The notes beneath the pieces were generated by a model. That model saw nothing but the letters and a program-made list of their open reading frames with translations. It did no database searches and was not told where the DNA came from. The translations under genes and the position numbers were made by a program. Of a stretch of 64,000 nt of DNA, positions 36,112 through 45,965 are shown in pieces. The stretch is from Apilactobacillus sp. (GTDB lineage Bacteria; Bacillota; Bacilli; Lactobacillales; Lactobacillaceae), in assembly GCF_025290035.1 (NCBI RefSeq), contig NZ_JAMBKT010000001.1:119139-183138 (forward strand), in the 5' to 3' direction. The first letter of the stretch is position 1; each line of letters starts with the position of its first letter.

Positions 36112-36142
36112 ATATAGTAATAAAACATATATGTTACTATAT
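36112..36142. repeat. Inverted repeat between trmH and acyP
   Basis: Perfect 9-base arms ATATAGTAA (36112-36120) and TTACTATAT (36134-36142) around a 13-base AT-rich centre, in the divergent promoter gap of trmH and acyP. It could be an operator or just AT-rich promoter sequence. Confidence 0.5.
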
Positions 36143-36172
36143 ACATTAATAAATAAATGGAGAGGTAATCTT

Positions 36173-36451
36173 ATGAACGACAAAAAATCGTTAGAAATAA
36201 TCGTAAGCGGAAAAGTTCAAGGGGTTGGATTTAGATTTTCGACTAAAAAAGAAGCTGATAAATTAAATTTAAATGGTTTCGTCACTAACTTAAGCAATGG
36301 TAATGTTTTAATCAACGTTTCAGGAACCGATTCTGTTGTAGATAAATTTATTAATATTATCAAACAATCACCTACCCCATTCGGACATGTTAACAACATT
36401 GAAATAAAAAATATCGAAAATCTAAAAACAACTGGTTTTATGATAAAATAA
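36173..36451 (+). CDS. acyP: Acylphosphatase
   Basis: A small 92-residue enzyme hydrolysing acyl phosphates. The catalytic Arg21 (GKVQGVGFRF) and Asn39 (GFVTNLSNG) are both present. The start is the ATG with GGAGAGG 7 bases upstream; a frame extending 14 codons upstream is not supported. It precedes yidC on the plus strand, a common pairing (trmH-acyP-yidC) in lactobacilli. Confidence 0.96.
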   Translation: MNDKKSLEIIVSGKVQGVGFRFSTKKEADKLNLNGFVTNLSNGNVLINVSGTDSVVDKFINIIKQSPTPFGHVNNIEIKNIENLKTTGFMIK

Positions 36452-36523
36452 TCAAGTTGGATATTTTAAAAATATTCAATTCTGTTATCATTAAAAATGA
36501 ATTTACATGAAAGGTTTTTTAAA

Positions 36524-37453
36524 ATGAAAAAAATTAAAAAGTTTAGTGCCTTATCAATAATTGGGGCTTTGGCACTTGTCCTATCAGGATGTGTACGTGT
36601 TGACTCAAATGGAAAACCATATGGATTAACCTATCAATACTTGGCCTTACCTGGTCAACACATTCTTGATTTCATTGCTAAGTTTGTTGGTGGATACGGA
36701 TTAGCAATCATCATCTTAACAATTATCGTGAGAATGATCTTGCTTCCTGCTATGATTAGTCAAACAAAGAAATCAACATTAATGCAAGAAAAAATGAATT
36801 TCATCAAACCAAAAATGAAGGAAATTCAAAAGAGACAAAAAGAAGCTACTTCACAAGAAGAACAATCCAAAATTCAACAAGAAATGATGAAATTGTACAA
36901 AGACAATGATATTAACGTTGCTGGAGGAATCGGTTGTCTTCCTCTATTAATTCAAATGCCTGTCTACATCGCTTTATACAATGGTATTCGTTTCTCACCT
37001 GAAGTTTCACATACTATCTTCTTAGGTGTTAAACTAGGAGATCGAAGCTTAGTTCTAGTTGTTCTTTCATTCCTTGCATATGTTATCCAAGGATACTTAA
37101 TGACCCAAGGACTTCCAGAAGATCAAAAGAAACAAATGAAGATGGTTTCATACTTCACACCAGTTTTAATTGCAGCATTCACTTTATCAGCACCTGCTGG
37201 ATTAGGAATTTACTTCTTTATTAGTGGATTGTTTGCATGTTTACAAACATTCATTATTAATCTATACCGTCCAAAGATGAAAGCTGAAATTGCAGCACAA
37301 GCAGCTAAACAAGCAGAAGATGCAGATAAAAAGATTTTAACTGAAGTCGAAGAAGAAGATATCACACCAGATACTGAAGATACCAATTCAAAAGAAAATA
37401 ACGTTAATCATGATGAATTAAGAAAACGTAACTCTGGAAAACAAAATAGATAA
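36524..37453 (+). CDS. yidC: Membrane protein insertase YidC (lipoprotein type)
   Basis: Inserts proteins into the membrane with or without Sec. The 309-residue protein begins with a lipoprotein signal (LALVLSGC, lipid-modified Cys near residue 23), then about five transmembrane segments with the YidC motifs GGIGCLPLLIQMPVYIALY and a conserved Arg in IIVRMILLPAM, and a basic C-terminal tail of the YidC2 kind. The ATG with AAAGG 9 bases upstream is preferred over one nine codons earlier. Confidence 0.95.
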   Translation: MKKIKKFSALSIIGALALVLSGCVRVDSNGKPYGLTYQYLALPGQHILDFIAKFVGGYGLAIIILTIIVRMILLPAMISQTKKSTLMQEKMNFIKPKMKEIQKRQKEATSQEEQSKIQQEMMKLYKDNDINVAGGIGCLPLLIQMPVYIALYNGIRFSPEVSHTIFLGVKLGDRSLVLVVLSFLAYVIQGYLMTQGLPEDQKKQMKMVSYFTPVLIAAFTLSAPAGLGIYFFISGLFACLQTFIINLYRPKMKAEIAAQAAKQAEDADKKILTEVEEEDITPDTEDTNSKENNVNHDELRKRNSGKQNR

Positions 37454-37454
37454 A

Positions 37455-37490
37455 AAAAAGACCTTTGAATTTTATTCAAAGGTTCTTTTT
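37455..37490. terminator. Bidirectional terminator between yidC and the epimerase gene
   Basis: The stem AAGACCTTTGAAT/ATTCAAAGGTTCTT has one bulge and a 3-base loop, with A and T runs on the flanks. It lies between two convergent stops. Confidence 0.9.
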
Positions 37491-38360
37491 TTAGAAAAAT
37501 AATAAATCGAATTTAGCTTCGAAATCTTGTCCATTTTCAATTCTATTAATACCAATCTTATTTTCAAGTTTTCCATCGCTATTAATACCGTCAGTTATTC
37601 CCCACCATGGTTCTAAACAGACAAATGGAGCATCTTTACTGGACCAAATTCCACCATATTCAGTGTTATATGCTGTCATTGAAACGCCGCGATCAGTTTT
37701 ATCACTGCTTAACATACTAGTGATTTCTTCATCGTTGATTTTAAGAACTTTTGCATCATCATAAAACATTTCATGAGATAGGTACACCGGTTCCATTAAA
37801 TTAATTCGTTTTACATTATCGAAGTCAGCATAAGGAGCCTTAAAGAAAATTTCGTCATATGACTTTTTATTCGCTAATTCGACTTTGTAATCACTGTATT
37901 GGCCTACACCGTCAAGCGGAACGTTAAAAGCTGGATGGGCCCCAATTGAGAACAACATTTCTTGTTGCCCTTCATTATAAACATGTAAGTTAGTTTTTAA
38001 TTTGTGATCAACTAATTCGTAGCTAACTTCTAATCTAAAATCAAAGGGATAAACCTTTTTGGTTTCACTATTGGCTTTTAACTCAAATGTAATTGATGAT
38101 GAATTTTCATTAACTACATCAAATTCCATATCACGAGCAAAACCATGTTGTCCCATATGGTATGTTTTACCGTTATAAGTATATTCGTCATTTTTCAATC
38201 TACCGACAATCGGAAATAAGATGGGCGCATGACGTTTCCAATACTTTTCATCACCATTCCAAATATAGTCGACACCTTCATTGCTTAAAACACTTGTAAC
38301 TTCAGCTCCAAGAGTATTAATGTTAACTTTTAAATAGTCATTACTAATCGTTTTTATCAT
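37491..38360 (-). CDS. Aldose 1-epimerase family protein
   Basis: A 289-residue galactose-mutarotase-like protein (LacX/YeaD subgroup). It shows LGAEVTSVLSNEGVDYIWNG at the N-terminus, ILFPIVGRLKNDEY, GQHGFARD and the IGAHPAFNVPL motif that holds the catalytic His. The sugar is not certain; the family includes glucose-6-phosphate epimerases. GGGGTGA precedes the ATG. It lies downstream of xerC. Confidence 0.9.
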   Translation of the reverse strand: MIKTISNDYLKVNINTLGAEVTSVLSNEGVDYIWNGDEKYWKRHAPILFPIVGRLKNDEYTYNGKTYHMGQHGFARDMEFDVVNENSSSITFELKANSETKKVYPFDFRLEVSYELVDHKLKTNLHVYNEGQQEMLFSIGAHPAFNVPLDGVGQYSDYKVELANKKSYDEIFFKAPYADFDNVKRINLMEPVYLSHEMFYDDAKVLKINDEEITSMLSSDKTDRGVSMTAYNTEYGGIWSSKDAPFVCLEPWWGITDGINSDGKLENKIGINRIENGQDFEAKFDLLFF

Positions 38361-38427
38361 GTTATCACCCCTAACGAATTTATAATTTAATTCTACAATA
38401 AAGCGCTTTCATAAATCAACTATTATA

Positions 38428-39339
38428 CTACGAACGTGGGAAAAATTTATTATAATCCCTTAATAAATGTTCATTAGTAACGTGTGTATAAATTTGCGTT
38501 GTTGATAAACTACTATGACCTAATAGTTCTTGAACTGTTCTCAAATCAGCCCCATTGTTCAACATTTGAGTAGCGAAAGTATGTCTCAACATGTGAGGAT
38601 GGATGTTAGTAGTCAAAGAAGTTCGTTTCACAATATCATCTAGAATATATTCAATTCCTCGACTAGTTAACTGATCTCCATGCTGATTAATAAAAACAAA
38701 ATCATGATTTTTATTATATTTATTCATGATTTCTCGTCGACATCCCTTTTCATACTCATCCAATGCCTTTATTAAGTATTTACCAAATGGAAGGTATCTT
38801 TGTTTATTCCCTTTACCAATTACATTTATGATTCTATTATCAAAATCAATATCCTTATACGAAAGATTAACGCATTCACTAACACGCATCCCCGTATCAT
38901 ACAACAATTCAAGGATAGCATAATTACGAAGTGCTAATTGGCTATTTTCACCATTTTTAGCTGACTTGAAAAGCTCATATAATTCCTTTTCATAAAAGAA
39001 TCTTGGTAAATGATTTGGATGCTTTTTTAAATTAACATCATCAAACGGATTGTCTTCTAATTCATTATTTCTATTTAGAAACTTGTAGAATGATCTTAAT
39101 GATGAAATTTTTCTGATGATGGTATTTCTACTTTCGTTTTTCTTCTTCAGAATTGTTAAGTAGTTGCTAACATCTAGATCATCAGCTTGATGGAGACTTC
39201 TATTCTCATCAGCTAAGCTCTCCTTAAAATCTAGAATATCTGATTTATATGCCAATACTGTATTGTTAGAATATTGTCTTTCATCAAGCAAATAATCCAT
39301 GAACCAATTAATTAATTCAATGTCATTATCTTTTTGCAT
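38428..39339 (-). CDS. xerC: Tyrosine recombinase XerC
   Basis: A 303-residue recombinase that with XerD resolves chromosome dimers at dif. It has an N-terminal SAM-like core-binding domain (about 1-95) and the catalytic domain with Arg in DTGMRVSE, Lys in VIGKGNKQR, HMLRHTF, LGHSSLSTTQ and Tyr in IYTHV. Its place after topA matches codV in Bacillus, which favours XerC over XerD. The ATG is chosen over a GTG three codons upstream. Confidence 0.93.
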   Translation of the reverse strand: MQKDNDIELINWFMDYLLDERQYSNNTVLAYKSDILDFKESLADENRSLHQADDLDVSNYLTILKKKNESRNTIIRKISSLRSFYKFLNRNNELEDNPFDDVNLKKHPNHLPRFFYEKELYELFKSAKNGENSQLALRNYAILELLYDTGMRVSECVNLSYKDIDFDNRIINVIGKGNKQRYLPFGKYLIKALDEYEKGCRREIMNKYNKNHDFVFINQHGDQLTSRGIEYILDDIVKRTSLTTNIHPHMLRHTFATQMLNNGADLRTVQELLGHSSLSTTQIYTHVTNEHLLRDYNKFFPRS

Positions 39340-39367
39340 TTTTATCACTCTTCATCATATTTACAAT

Positions 39368-39404
39368 AATAGCCCTTAAAATACAAAATATTTTAGGGGC
39401 TATT
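39368..39404 (-). terminator. Inverted repeat after topA, possible terminator
   Basis: 16-base arms AATAGCCCTTAAAATA and TATTTTAGGGGCTATT with one mismatch. It follows the topA stop, but the minus-strand flank (ATTGTAAAT) has no good T run, while the plus-strand flank does. Termination on the minus strand is likely but not certain. Confidence 0.55.
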
Positions 39405-39408
39405 TGTT

Positions 39409-41517
39409 TTATTTTTGAACTGCTTCCTCATAGTCTCCATTAGGACAAACAACTTGTGTTCCGCCCTTAATTTTCTTTTCAACTAAGAAGTTACCGTCTT
39501 TAGGACAATCCCTACCGACTGGTTTATCCCATGTAACAAAGTCACATTCAGGATATCTTGAACATCCATAGAAGATACGATTCTTCCTGGATTTTCTTTC
39601 AATGACGTCACCTTCCTTACACTTAGGACAAGTAACATCAATTTTCTTAACAATCGCTTGAGTATTACGACAGTCTGGGAATCTAGAACAAGCGTAAAAT
39701 TTACCGTATTTACCCATCTTAATTACCATTGGGGCTCCACAAATTTCACAGTTGTATCCAGCTGGTTCGTCTTTGATTTGTACATCTTCCATATTCTTTT
39801 CAGCATTTTTAACTTCTTTTTCAAATGGTCTGAAGTACTTATCAACTACCTTAACCCAGTCTTGTTTCGATTCTTCAATTTCATCCAGATTATTTTCTAA
39901 ATCCGCGGTGAAATCAACATTAATAATATCTGGGAAGTATTCTTCAATAATATTATTTACAATTTCACCAAGTTCTGTTGGTTCGAAACGTCTACCAACA
40001 AGCTTAACATAGTATCTTTTTTGAATAGTACTTAAAGTTGGTGCGTAAGTAGAAGGTCTACCAACACCATTTTCTTCAAGGGTTCTAATCAATTTAGCTT
40101 CACTGTATCTAGCAGGTGGTTGAGTGAAATGTTGGTCAGGGTTATTCTTACTCATCGTAATTGAATCTCCCTTAACAAGATCAGGTAAAATATTATCCTT
40201 TTCCTTGCCCTTGTTATATACCTTTAAAAATCCTTCGAACTTAAGTTTAGAACCATTAGCTCTGAAGTTAACACCATTTTGTTCCATATCAACAGTCATA
40301 GTATCCATAATGGCTGGAGTCATTTGACTCGCCATAAATCTAGACCAAATTAAATTATATAATTTGTATTGATCGTTAGTTAAAAATGGTTTTAAAGCTG
40401 CCGGTGTTCTTTTAACTGATGTTGGTCTAATTGCTTCATGGGCATCTTGAGCCCCTTCTGGCAATTTACCTTTTACAGGCTTAGTAGCAGCATATTCAGC
40501 ACCATATTCATTATGAATAAATTCAGAAGCTTCATGCTTTGCTAGCGCTGAAATTCTAGTGGAATCAGTTCTCATATAGGTAATCAATCCTTGGTTACCT
40601 TCTTTACCGATATTAATTCCTTCATAAAGCTGTTGAGCAGCCATCATGGTTTTTCCGGTCTTGAAGTTTAACTTAACATTGGCATCTTGTTGCATTGTAC
40701 TAGTTGTAAAAGGTGGTTGTGGTTGTCTCTTACGTTCTTTCTTTACAACACTTGTAATGTCAAAAGTTTTCTTTTTATCAAACTTGGCTAAAACAGTTTG
40801 AGCTTCTTCATTACTATTAATTTCAGTCTTTTTACCGTCAACGCCGTAAAAACTTGCTTTAAATGCATCCTTACCCTTCTTCATATCAGCATCAATTGTC
40901 CAATATTCAGTAGGTACGAACTTCTTAATTTCACGTTCTCTTTGAATAATTAACCAAAGTGCAATTGATTGAACTCTTCCGGCACTAAGGCCTTTTTTAA
41001 CCTTTTTCCATAATAATGGTGAAATTGAATAACCCACAAGTCTATCTAAGACACGTCGAGCTTGTTGTGCATCAACCAGGTTCATATCAATTTCACGAGG
41101 GTTTTTGAATGCTTCTTTAACCGCATCCTTAGTAATTTCGTGGAAAGCAACTCTATTCTTATCTTCTTCTTTTAAACCAAGTAGATGAGAAATGTGCCAG
41201 GCGATAGATTCTCCTTCTCTATCCGGGTCAGATGCAAGGTAAACATTTTTAGCTTTTTTAGCTTCAGCTTTTAGTTCCTTAATTGTATCTCCCTTACCAC
41301 GAATAGAAATGTAGTGTGGTTCAAATTCGTTATCCACATCTACACCCATTTTACTCTTAGGAAGGTCTCTAACGTGCCCCTTACTTGCAATCACGCGGTA
41401 TGTTCTACCTAAATATTTTTGAATAGTTTTTGCCTTTGTTGGAGATTCGACAATAACTAACTTCTTTTTAGTCGACTGTTTCTTCTTTTTTGTGGTTGAT
41501 TTTGTAGTAGTCGCCAT
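39409..41517 (-). CDS. topA: DNA topoisomerase I
   Basis: Relaxes negative supercoils. The 702-residue protein has a Lys-rich tail at the start, the TOPRIM domain ([19 protein letters not shown]), the catalytic Tyr in [11 protein letters not shown], and three C-terminal zinc ribbons (CEICGAP...CSRFPDC, CPKCKEG...CSRYPEC, and a partial CPKDGNF...CPNGDY). The ATG at 41517 has GAGGG 6 bases upstream; another ATG is two codons earlier. Confidence 0.98.
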   Translation of the reverse strand: MATTTKSTTKKKKQSTKKKLVIVESPTKAKTIQKYLGRTYRVIASKGHVRDLPKSKMGVDVDNEFEPHYISIRGKGDTIKELKAEAKKAKNVYLASDPDREGESIAWHISHLLGLKEEDKNRVAFHEITKDAVKEAFKNPREIDMNLVDAQQARRVLDRLVGYSISPLLWKKVKKGLSAGRVQSIALWLIIQREREIKKFVPTEYWTIDADMKKGKDAFKASFYGVDGKKTEINSNEEAQTVLAKFDKKKTFDITSVVKKERKRQPQPPFTTSTMQQDANVKLNFKTGKTMMAAQQLYEGINIGKEGNQGLITYMRTDSTRISALAKHEASEFIHNEYGAEYAATKPVKGKLPEGAQDAHEAIRPTSVKRTPAALKPFLTNDQYKLYNLIWSRFMASQMTPAIMDTMTVDMEQNGVNFRANGSKLKFEGFLKVYNKGKEKDNILPDLVKGDSITMSKNNPDQHFTQPPARYSEAKLIRTLEENGVGRPSTYAPTLSTIQKRYYVKLVGRRFEPTELGEIVNNIIEEYFPDIINVDFTADLENNLDEIEESKQDWVKVVDKYFRPFEKEVKNAEKNMEDVQIKDEPAGYNCEICGAPMVIKMGKYGKFYACSRFPDCRNTQAIVKKIDVTCPKCKEGDVIERKSRKNRIFYGCSRYPECDFVTWDKPVGRDCPKDGNFLVEKKIKGGTQVVCPNGDYEEAVQK

Positions 41518-41564
41518 CTGCATCCCTCATTAAAATTTATTTTCGATTCTCCCAAAGGCAAATA

Positions 41565-42443
41565 TTAATAATAATATTCTTCTAAAATATCCTTGGAAGT
41601 TAGTACTGGCTTTGCACCAGCAGAAATTAATTCATTACAACCTACGGAAAGGTCACTATCAATTCTCCCCGGAACTGACAGTATGTTTCTGTTATTTTGT
41701 AATGCTAAATTTGCGGTAATTAAACTTCCGGATCGATACTTAGCTTCTGTTACCAATATTGAGCTAGCCAATCCAGCGATAATTCGGTTTCTTTCAGGAA
41801 AATGATGTTTTGCTGGAGTTACTCCGACCGGATATTCACTAATCAGTAAATCCCTTTTAGCAATCGTCCGTTGTAAATCTTCGTTTTCCTTTGGATAATA
41901 CTTATCTAATCCAGTTCCAATCACAGCAATAGTTCGCCCACCACATGAAATTGCGGCTAAATGAGCCAAACGATCTACACCTTTGGCCAATCCAGAAATA
42001 ACGGTAATTTGATTATTAACGATATCTGGCATTAATGCTTTTATAACACTGACAGAGTATTCAGTATTATTTCTGGCACCAACTATTGCTAAATTTTTAG
42101 TTTTTAATAATTCTAAATCACCAAAGTAAAATAATACGATTGGTGGCATATATGCTTCTTTTAAAGCTTCTGGATAAATGTCATCCAAAATGGTAAACCA
42201 CTTAACGTGATTAATATGGTGATTCAGTACACTATTTAATTTATCACTATTATATGAATTAATAAACGTTTTTGAATTATTTTTATTCAACATTAGTATT
42301 TCTGCAATTTCTTCTGCTGAAATATTGATGCTTTTTGGAATCGTTTTATATCTGTCTATCATCCATTCGTAGAACCGATATTCAGATTTAATTCCAATTC
42401 CTGCACATAACTTAAGCTTTAATAATAAAAATCTCGTATTCAT
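41565..42443 (-). CDS. dprA: DNA processing protein DprA (Smf)
   Basis: Binds incoming single-stranded DNA and loads RecA during transformation. The 292-residue protein has an N-terminal SAM-like part and the Rossmann domain with AIVGARN, ISGLAKGVDRLAH, IAVIGTGLDKYYPKEN, SEYPVG and HHFPERNRIIAGL. It lacks the C-terminal winged helix of longer DprAs. No other competence gene is in the window. The ATG has GGAGG 10 bases upstream. It lies between rnhB and topA. Confidence 0.95.
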   Translation of the reverse strand: MNTRFLLLKLKLCAGIGIKSEYRFYEWMIDRYKTIPKSINISAEEIAEILMLNKNNSKTFINSYNSDKLNSVLNHHINHVKWFTILDDIYPEALKEAYMPPIVLFYFGDLELLKTKNLAIVGARNNTEYSVSVIKALMPDIVNNQITVISGLAKGVDRLAHLAAISCGGRTIAVIGTGLDKYYPKENEDLQRTIAKRDLLISEYPVGVTPAKHHFPERNRIIAGLASSILVTEAKYRSGSLITANLALQNNRNILSVPGRIDSDLSVGCNELISAGAKPVLTSKDILEEYYY

Positions 42444-42485
42444 TTTCAATATACCTCCAATTAACTAAAGGTATATACGAAAAAA

Positions 42486-43253
42486 TTAATTAATTAAATC
42501 TGTGACAGGTTTAAAAGTTTTACGGTGAATTGGTGTCGCACCGTATTTATAAAGTGCATCTAGATGTTTTTTTGTGCCATATCCAGCATTATTAGCAAAA
42601 TCATATTCCGGATATTCTTTGTCATATTGTTTCATTAAATCATCTCGGTATGTTTTAGCTAGAATACTAGCAGCTGAAACACTGGCGCTTTTGGCATCCC
42701 CTTTGATTAATCTTAGTTGATCAATTTCCACAGGGATTTGCATTGCATCAACAATTAATTCATCAGGAGTTTTCTTCAATCCCATGACTGCTTGCTTCAT
42801 TGCTACACGAGTAGCTTCATAAATATTAATATCATCTATTAACTTATTATCAGCTATTCCATAACTGTAATCTAAAGCATTTTCTTTTATCTTGCTAGCA
42901 AGTTCATATCTCTTTTTTTCAGAGAGCTGCTTAGAGTCATTTACTTCATAAATACTGAAATCTTCTGGTAAAACGACAGCACATGTCACAACTGGTCCCG
43001 CTAAAGGACCTCTGCCAACTTCATCGACACCAGCAACAATTTCAACGCCTTTCGACCAAAAGTCTCTTTCAAATTTTAATCGTTCTTGAAATGAAGCTTT
43101 TTGGTTTTCAAGCTTTTCAATCCTTTTTTTAGTTTGACTAATTAGCTTTTGCACTCCAGTTCTGCTGTCATCACAATACTTAGCAATTAGATCAGAATTG
43201 ATGTCGTCAACCTGGCTTAAAATTTCTTTAATTTCTTTAATTGATTCAGTCAT
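42486..43253 (-). CDS. rnhB: Ribonuclease HII
   Basis: Removes ribonucleotides from DNA. The 255-residue protein has an N-terminal extension of about 65 residues and the catalytic domain with VDEVGRGPLAGPVV, DSKQLSEKKR, DAMQIP and KGDAKSASVSAASILAK. The acidic residues for metal binding are present. It begins 5 bases after rbgA, the conserved order rbgA-rnhB. Confidence 0.97.
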   Translation of the reverse strand: MTESIKEIKEILSQVDDINSDLIAKYCDDSRTGVQKLISQTKKRIEKLENQKASFQERLKFERDFWSKGVEIVAGVDEVGRGPLAGPVVTCAVVLPEDFSIYEVNDSKQLSEKKRYELASKIKENALDYSYGIADNKLIDDINIYEATRVAMKQAVMGLKKTPDELIVDAMQIPVEIDQLRLIKGDAKSASVSAASILAKTYRDDLMKQYDKEYPEYDFANNAGYGTKKHLDALYKYGATPIHRKTFKPVTDLIN

Positions 43254-43258
43254 CTTTT

Positions 43259-44116
43259 CTATTCGACCTCTTCATTATCCAAATCACTAACCGCGTCTAA
43301 TGTAAAACGACCAATTTTGCCTTTTCTAGCATCCAATATTATTCTCATTGATGCTCGCTCATAGTCATCATGCATCCCTAATTTTTCAGTTATTTTCAAT
43401 AGCAGATCAACATCAGATAAGTCCATATCATCTTCGCTTAAATGATATCTATTCATTAGTTCTTCACCATTGAATTCTCTAAAGAAATGTAGTGCAAATA
43501 GTCCAACGTCATCACTGTGGTAAATACTATCTTTAATCGCACCAGATAATGCTAATTTATTAGCAATTTCATCATTTTGGAATTTAGGCCATAGTATCCC
43601 TGGGGTATCTAATAGTTCCAATTCATCACTTGAACGTAACCATTGTTGTCCCTTAGTAACACCTGCTCGATTTCCAACTTGTGCTGCACGGCGTTTTACG
43701 ATTTGATTTAATAATGTTGACTTTCCAACGTTCGGAACACCTACACAAATAGCTCTAATAATTTTTTTATCAAAGCCCTTCTTTTGTGCTTCATCTATCT
43801 TATCTGCTAACAACTCTTTAACAACCTTAGTAATGTATTTACCAGTCGTATTCTTCTTGGAGTCAATCGCTATTGCGGCATATCCTTGTGCTCTAAAGTA
43901 TGATAGCCATTGATTTGTGATATTAGGATTTGCTAAATCAGATTTTGTTAAGATCATTAATCTAGGTTTATCCTGACTAATTCTTGCTACCTCTGGGTTA
44001 ATTGAACTATATGGGCATCTTGCATCTACCAATTCAAAAACAATATCAACTAAGTGAATATTTTCTTCAAATTGTCTAATGGCTTTTGCCATATGTCCTG
44101 GGAACCATTGAATCAT
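43259..44116 (-). CDS. rbgA: Ribosome biogenesis GTPase RbgA (YlqF)
   Basis: A circularly permuted GTPase needed late in 50S assembly. The G motifs appear in the order G4 (TKSDL), G1 (GVPNVGKSTLLN), then G3 (DTPGILWP) in a 285-residue protein starting with IQWFPGHMAKA. The C-terminal RNA-binding helical domain is complete. It is the first gene of rbgA-rnhB-dprA-topA-xerC. Confidence 0.97.
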   Translation of the reverse strand: MIQWFPGHMAKAIRQFEENIHLVDIVFELVDARCPYSSINPEVARISQDKPRLMILTKSDLANPNITNQWLSYFRAQGYAAIAIDSKKNTTGKYITKVVKELLADKIDEAQKKGFDKKIIRAICVGVPNVGKSTLLNQIVKRRAAQVGNRAGVTKGQQWLRSSDELELLDTPGILWPKFQNDEIANKLALSGAIKDSIYHSDDVGLFALHFFREFNGEELMNRYHLSEDDMDLSDVDLLLKITEKLGMHDDYERASMRIILDARKGKIGRFTLDAVSDLDNEEVE

Positions 44117-44163
44117 ATTTATCCGCTCCTATTCTATATATTTTAATTGTACTATATTAATAA

Positions 44164-44193
44164 CCAAAAAATGAACCTAATTATAGGTTCATT
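44164..44193 (-). terminator. Intrinsic terminator after yozE
   Basis: A perfect 10-bp stem AATGAACCTA/TAGGTTCATT with a 4-base loop follows the yozE stop directly and leads into a T run on the minus strand. Confidence 0.88.
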
Positions 44194-44412
44194 TTAATGT
44201 TTGTTGTTTTTGTAGTTTTCCCAAGCTTCATCAAATATTGTCATACTTGGTAAATATGACGCATTTTCTTCTAAATACTCAGATATTTCTTCATACTCAT
44301 TTGATTGTTTTGGGAACGATTGATCATAAAAAGCATTATTAGCAAATTGAGCAATTGCATCAGTACTTTTTGGATTTCTTTCTGTCATTAAAAAATGATA
44401 AAAACTATTCAT
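44194..44412 (-). CDS. YozE family protein
   Basis: A 72-residue sterile-alpha-motif-like protein with the family pattern [34 protein letters not shown] and the C-terminal [13 protein letters not shown]. It is common in Firmicutes and its function is unknown. It follows ypmS by 11 bases. Confidence 0.92.
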   Translation of the reverse strand: MNSFYHFLMTERNPKSTDAIAQFANNAFYDQSFPKQSNEYEEISEYLEENASYLPSMTIFDEAWENYKNNKH

Positions 44413-44423
44413 TATTTCTCCTT

Positions 44424-45014
44424 TTATTGGTTAGGAATTAGAACCTTAAAATGAAAATCTCCATCACCATTCATATCGATTTTTTGGGCTTGATAAGATA
44501 GTTCATTTTTTCCACCAAGCTTATTAACGTGTAATATGATTCTACTATTGTGACTATCTAATTCAACCCATTTAGGGATTTTGTAATGTTTTCCAACATA
44601 ACCAATTACAAAATTGGCTGGAATATCTAACTTACCAACTTCCAATTTACTTGCATCTAATTCGATATCACCATTACTTAACAAATGTGGATCTAAGCTT
44701 AATAAATAACCAACCTTAGAACCTAAGATAGTTATCTTACCGTAAACATATGCCTGGTTTCCCAACCAGAACTTATAATCCATGTTCTTATTCTTCTTTT
44801 CAAATTTTTGTAAATAATAACTGGAAAGTGCGTTTACTTGTTTTTTATTTAGTTGCACTGATATTGGTGTATTGTCCTTATTTACTTTACCACTTTGTGG
44901 GTTAACAACAGCGCTATGCATTTGAACCCAAACGTAACCCGCGCTTCCAATGATTAACAAAGCTAATAAAATAAATAAATATTTAAATAACTTTTTTTCT
45001 TTCTTCTTTTCCAT
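44424..45014 (-). CDS. ypmS: YpmS family membrane protein (DUF2140)
   Basis: A 196-residue protein with a Lys-rich cytoplasmic start, one transmembrane helix (about 12-32) and an extracellular domain containing [16 protein letters not shown] and [19 protein letters not shown], the DUF2140 pattern. The function is unknown. The ATG at 45014 has GAGG 9 bases upstream; a longer frame would overlap ypmR. The ypmR-ypmS pair is conserved in Bacillus and lactobacilli. Confidence 0.88.
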   Translation of the reverse strand: MEKKKEKKLFKYLFILLALLIIGSAGYVWVQMHSAVVNPQSGKVNKDNTPISVQLNKKQVNALSSYYLQKFEKKNKNMDYKFWLGNQAYVYGKITILGSKVGYLLSLDPHLLSNGDIELDASKLEVGKLDIPANFVIGYVGKHYKIPKWVELDSHNSRIILHVNKLGGKNELSYQAQKIDMNGDGDFHFKVLIPNQ

Positions 45015-45027
45015 TGCTAATAGCCTC

Positions 45028-45915
45028 TTATTTAATATCATTATTCTTTTTCATTGCGTTTAATAATTGACTAGTCATAAAATCATAACCTTTATCGTTA
45101 GGATGAAAATGATCATCTGGTGAAATATAGTTATTTATTTCGCCTTGTGAACCATCTAATTCAATTAAATTGAACGGATTGATTGAAATGGTTTTATTGC
45201 TATTTTCTAACTTTTCCCTTTGGTCTTTTGTTTTGAATTGACCATATGTTAAGGCACTAATGTCAACAAAATGCATTTTTCGATATTGCTTAACTTTATG
45301 ACTTGTAATGACATTAAATTTATCCACATATTGACTAATCTTAGTTACGTTAGGAAAGTATACATATACCGGATTATAAATTCCATAAACGTAAGTCGGT
45401 GCAGTTGCATTCACTCTTCTGACATGACTTAAAAGTGATTGTAAATTATTTTGGTATGTTTTAATAGCAACATCCATATTTTTTTCAAATGCAGAATCGC
45501 TACTTATTAATGCATTTTTCTGTAAACTTTGAAGTAAATCGTTTCCACCAACGGTTATTACGATTACATTTGCTTTTCTTAATTGATTAGTAAGCTGATT
45601 TTTATTTTGTTGAATTCTGGCATTGATTTGGTCACTTCTTTGACCAGCAATTCCGTAATTATAACTTTGAACGTTTTTATAACCACGTTTTTGCAATTGC
45701 GTTTTTATTCTAGAAACATATCCACCTGATTTTTTGGGATCTCCGACCCCTTGGGTAAGAGAATCACCAAGTGCGACAATATTAACTTTAGCATTTTTTG
45801 ACAAGTTAACACGTGAATTGTTTGAATTAAGTTTCTCTGACATCACAGTAAAACTAATTCCAGCAATGCAGCCAATTAACAATAAAAAGAGCAGACATTT
45901 TAATATTCTTTTCAA
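45028..45915 (-). CDS. ypmR: SGNH/GDSL-family lipase or esterase (YpmR type)
   Basis: A 295-residue membrane-anchored hydrolase with one N-terminal helix. SGNH blocks: ALGDSLTQGVGDP (nucleophile Ser), a Gly in AGQRSDQ, GGNDLLQ (Asn), and DDHFHPNDKGY (Asp-His). The substrate is not known. I prefer the TTG at 45915, with GGGGG 7 bases upstream; an ATG five codons earlier sits against the dfrA terminator without a ribosome site. Confidence 0.9.
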   Translation of the reverse strand: MKRILKCLLFLLLIGCIAGISFTVMSEKLNSNNSRVNLSKNAKVNIVALGDSLTQGVGDPKKSGGYVSRIKTQLQKRGYKNVQSYNYGIAGQRSDQINARIQQNKNQLTNQLRKANVIVITVGGNDLLQSLQKNALISSDSAFEKNMDVAIKTYQNNLQSLLSHVRRVNATAPTYVYGIYNPVYVYFPNVTKISQYVDKFNVITSHKVKQYRKMHFVDISALTYGQFKTKDQREKLENSNKTISINPFNLIELDGSQGEINNYISPDDHFHPNDKGYDFMTSQLLNAMKKNNDIK

Positions 45916-45930
45916 ACTAAAATCCCCCAT

Positions 45931-45965
45931 AAAAAGAGGTTAGGAATAATCCGTAACCTCTTTTT
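45931..45965. terminator. Terminator between dfrA and ypmR
   Basis: A perfect 12-bp stem AAAAAGAGGTTA/TAACCTCTTTTT with an 11-base loop. It begins right after the dfrA stop and ends only about 15 bases before the ypmR start. Confidence 0.88.

Noticed and set aside
38428..39339. xerC and xerD as phage integrases or island markers
   Set aside because: Both are at the standard Firmicutes chromosomal positions (topA-xerC, xerD-ribT-scpA), with no attachment repeats, tRNA junction or phage genes beside them.
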